This document shows positions 30,267 through 30,985 of a stretch of 30,985 nucleotides of DNA, piece after piece. The position numbers and the translations under genes are program-made. The stretch is from an uncultured Rikenellaceae bacterium. GTDB lineage: Bacteria; Bacteroidota; Bacteroidia; Bacteroidales; UBA932. Below the pieces are notes generated by a model. That model worked only from the letters and a program-made list of their open reading frames with translations. It was not told the origin of the DNA and ran no database searches. Numbering within the stretch: position 1 is the first letter of the stretch; every line of letters begins with the position of its first letter. The stretch covers positions 1-30,985 of the forward strand of contig CALCYB010000116.1 in assembly GCA_937906485.1 (NCBI GenBank), in the 5' to 3' direction.

Positions 30267-30269
30267 GCT

Positions 30270-30635
30270 ATGATACAACAAGAAACACGTTTGATGGTGG
30301 CAGACAACAGCGGGGCAAAAGAAGTGCTCTGTATTCGCGTATTGGGCGGTACCCGTCGTCGTTATGCCAGTGTAGGTGACAAAATCGTAGTTGCCGTTAA
30401 GAGTGCGATTCCCGGCGGTGATGCCAAGAAAGGCACCGTTTCAAAAGCTGTAGTCGTACGTACTAAAAAGGAAATCCGTCGTGCAGACGGTTCATATATC
30501 CGTTTTGATGACAATGCCTGCGTGTTGTTGAACAACCAAGGCGAAGTTCGCGGAACTCGTATTTTTGGCCCCGTTGCCAGAGAGTTGCGTGAAAAATACA
30601 TGAAGATTGTTTCATTGGCACCCGAAGTATTATAA
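30270..30635 (+). CDS. rplN: 50S ribosomal protein L14
   Basis: Large-subunit protein at the subunit interface, 121 residues. It begins MIQQETRLMVADNSGAKEV and has the signature stretches RVLGGTRRRYASVGDKI, RADGSYIRFDDNACVLLNN and FGPVARELREKYMKIVSLAP. It starts 3 bases after rpsQ. Confidence 0.97.
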   Translation: MIQQETRLMVADNSGAKEVLCIRVLGGTRRRYASVGDKIVVAVKSAIPGGDAKKGTVSKAVVVRTKKEIRRADGSYIRFDDNACVLLNNQGEVRGTRIFGPVARELREKYMKIVSLAPEVL

Positions 30636-30646
30636 GGAGTACACAG

Positions 30647-30967
30647 ATGAATAAGAAATTACATATTAAGAAAGGTGACGTCGTTTTTGTAAACGCTGGG
30701 AACGATAAGGGTAAAACCGGAAAGGTTCTCGAAGTGATTACCAAAAAGGATCGCGCTATCGTGGAAGGGGTGAACATGGTAAGCAAACATACCAAACCCA
30801 ACGCCAAAAATCCCCAAGGTGGTATTGTAAAACAAGAGGCAGGTATCCACATTTCCAATCTGCAAGTTGTTGATCCGTCAACCGGTGCTCCTACCCGTAT
30901 CGGTCGTCGTCTGAACGCTGATGGAAAGTTGGTTCGTTATGCTAAAAAATCTGGAGAGGAGATCTAA
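30647..30967 (+). CDS. rplX: 50S ribosomal protein L24
   Basis: Assembly-initiating large-subunit protein, 106 residues, with a KOW motif near the N-terminus (KGDVVFVNAGNDKGKTGKV) and the family stretch VEGVNMVSKHTKPNAKNPQG. A good Shine-Dalgarno, AAGGAG at 30634-30639, overlaps the rplN stop codon. Confidence 0.97.
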   Translation: MNKKLHIKKGDVVFVNAGNDKGKTGKVLEVITKKDRAIVEGVNMVSKHTKPNAKNPQGGIVKQEAGIHISNLQVVDPSTGAPTRIGRRLNADGKLVRYAKKSGEEI

Positions 30968-30969
30968 CA

Positions 30970-30985
30970 ATGGCAAAGACAACTA
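30970..30985 (+). CDS. rplE: Start of the next gene, presumably ribosomal protein L5 (partial)
   Basis: Only ATG and four further codons (MAKTT) lie in the window. The identity rests on position: rplE follows rplX in this operon in nearly all bacteria. The sequence itself is too short to confirm it. Confidence 0.55.

Overview
The window reads as a chromosomal segment from a member of the Bacteroidota, most likely order Bacteroidales. The evidence is a series of promoters with the TAnnTTTG -7 box typical of that phylum, weak Shine-Dalgarno sites, many lipoproteins with acidic residues just after the lipobox cysteine, BACON domains, a PF14905-type outer-membrane beta-barrel, a DUF4294 protein, and the ribosomal protein order rplP-rpmC-rpsQ-rplN-rplX. 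The genus cannot be told from this stretch.

Layout. Positions 1-690 are AT-rich, holding the end of an unrecognised gene and possible gene remnants. After an abrupt rise in GC comes an L-threonine aldolase gene (803-1837). Positions 1939-10445 hold four tandem paralogous lipoproteins of about 670-690 residues, each with a signal peptide, a Pro/Glu-rich tether, a BACON domain and repeated FN3-like beta modules. The first two have their own promoters and terminators; the last two form one transcription unit. Positions 10442-17273 hold a second envelope locus: a Big_2 lipoprotein, an AraC-type regulator, and an operon of an outer-membrane beta-barrel followed by a lipoprotein that resembles the Big_2 lipoprotein in its repeat pattern.

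Positions 17387-23940 form a lysine/diaminopimelate block. dapF faces a tightly overlapping six-gene operon on the minus strand (M20 deacylase, asd, lysC, dapB, dapA, dapD), with four-base ATGA overlaps at three of the five junctions. The block covers the succinylase route from aspartate to meso-DAP except for the homoserine branch and the DapC aminotransferase, which is not in the window. An SPFH membrane protein, a small ribbon-helix-helix protein and a secreted alpha/beta hydrolase follow on the plus strand (24094-26581). Convergent to them are an M49-like zinc peptidase and a DUF4294 protein.

The right end (29362-30985) is the second half of the S10 ribosomal protein operon. It begins at rplP with its own promoter directly after a divergent DUF4294 gene; rpsJ to rpsC are absent upstream. 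This break is the most unusual structural feature of the window. The other main point of interest is the four-gene lipoprotein array, in which two members use codons like the ribosomal proteins and two do not. No CRISPR array, tRNA, rRNA, insertion sequence or prophage was seen.
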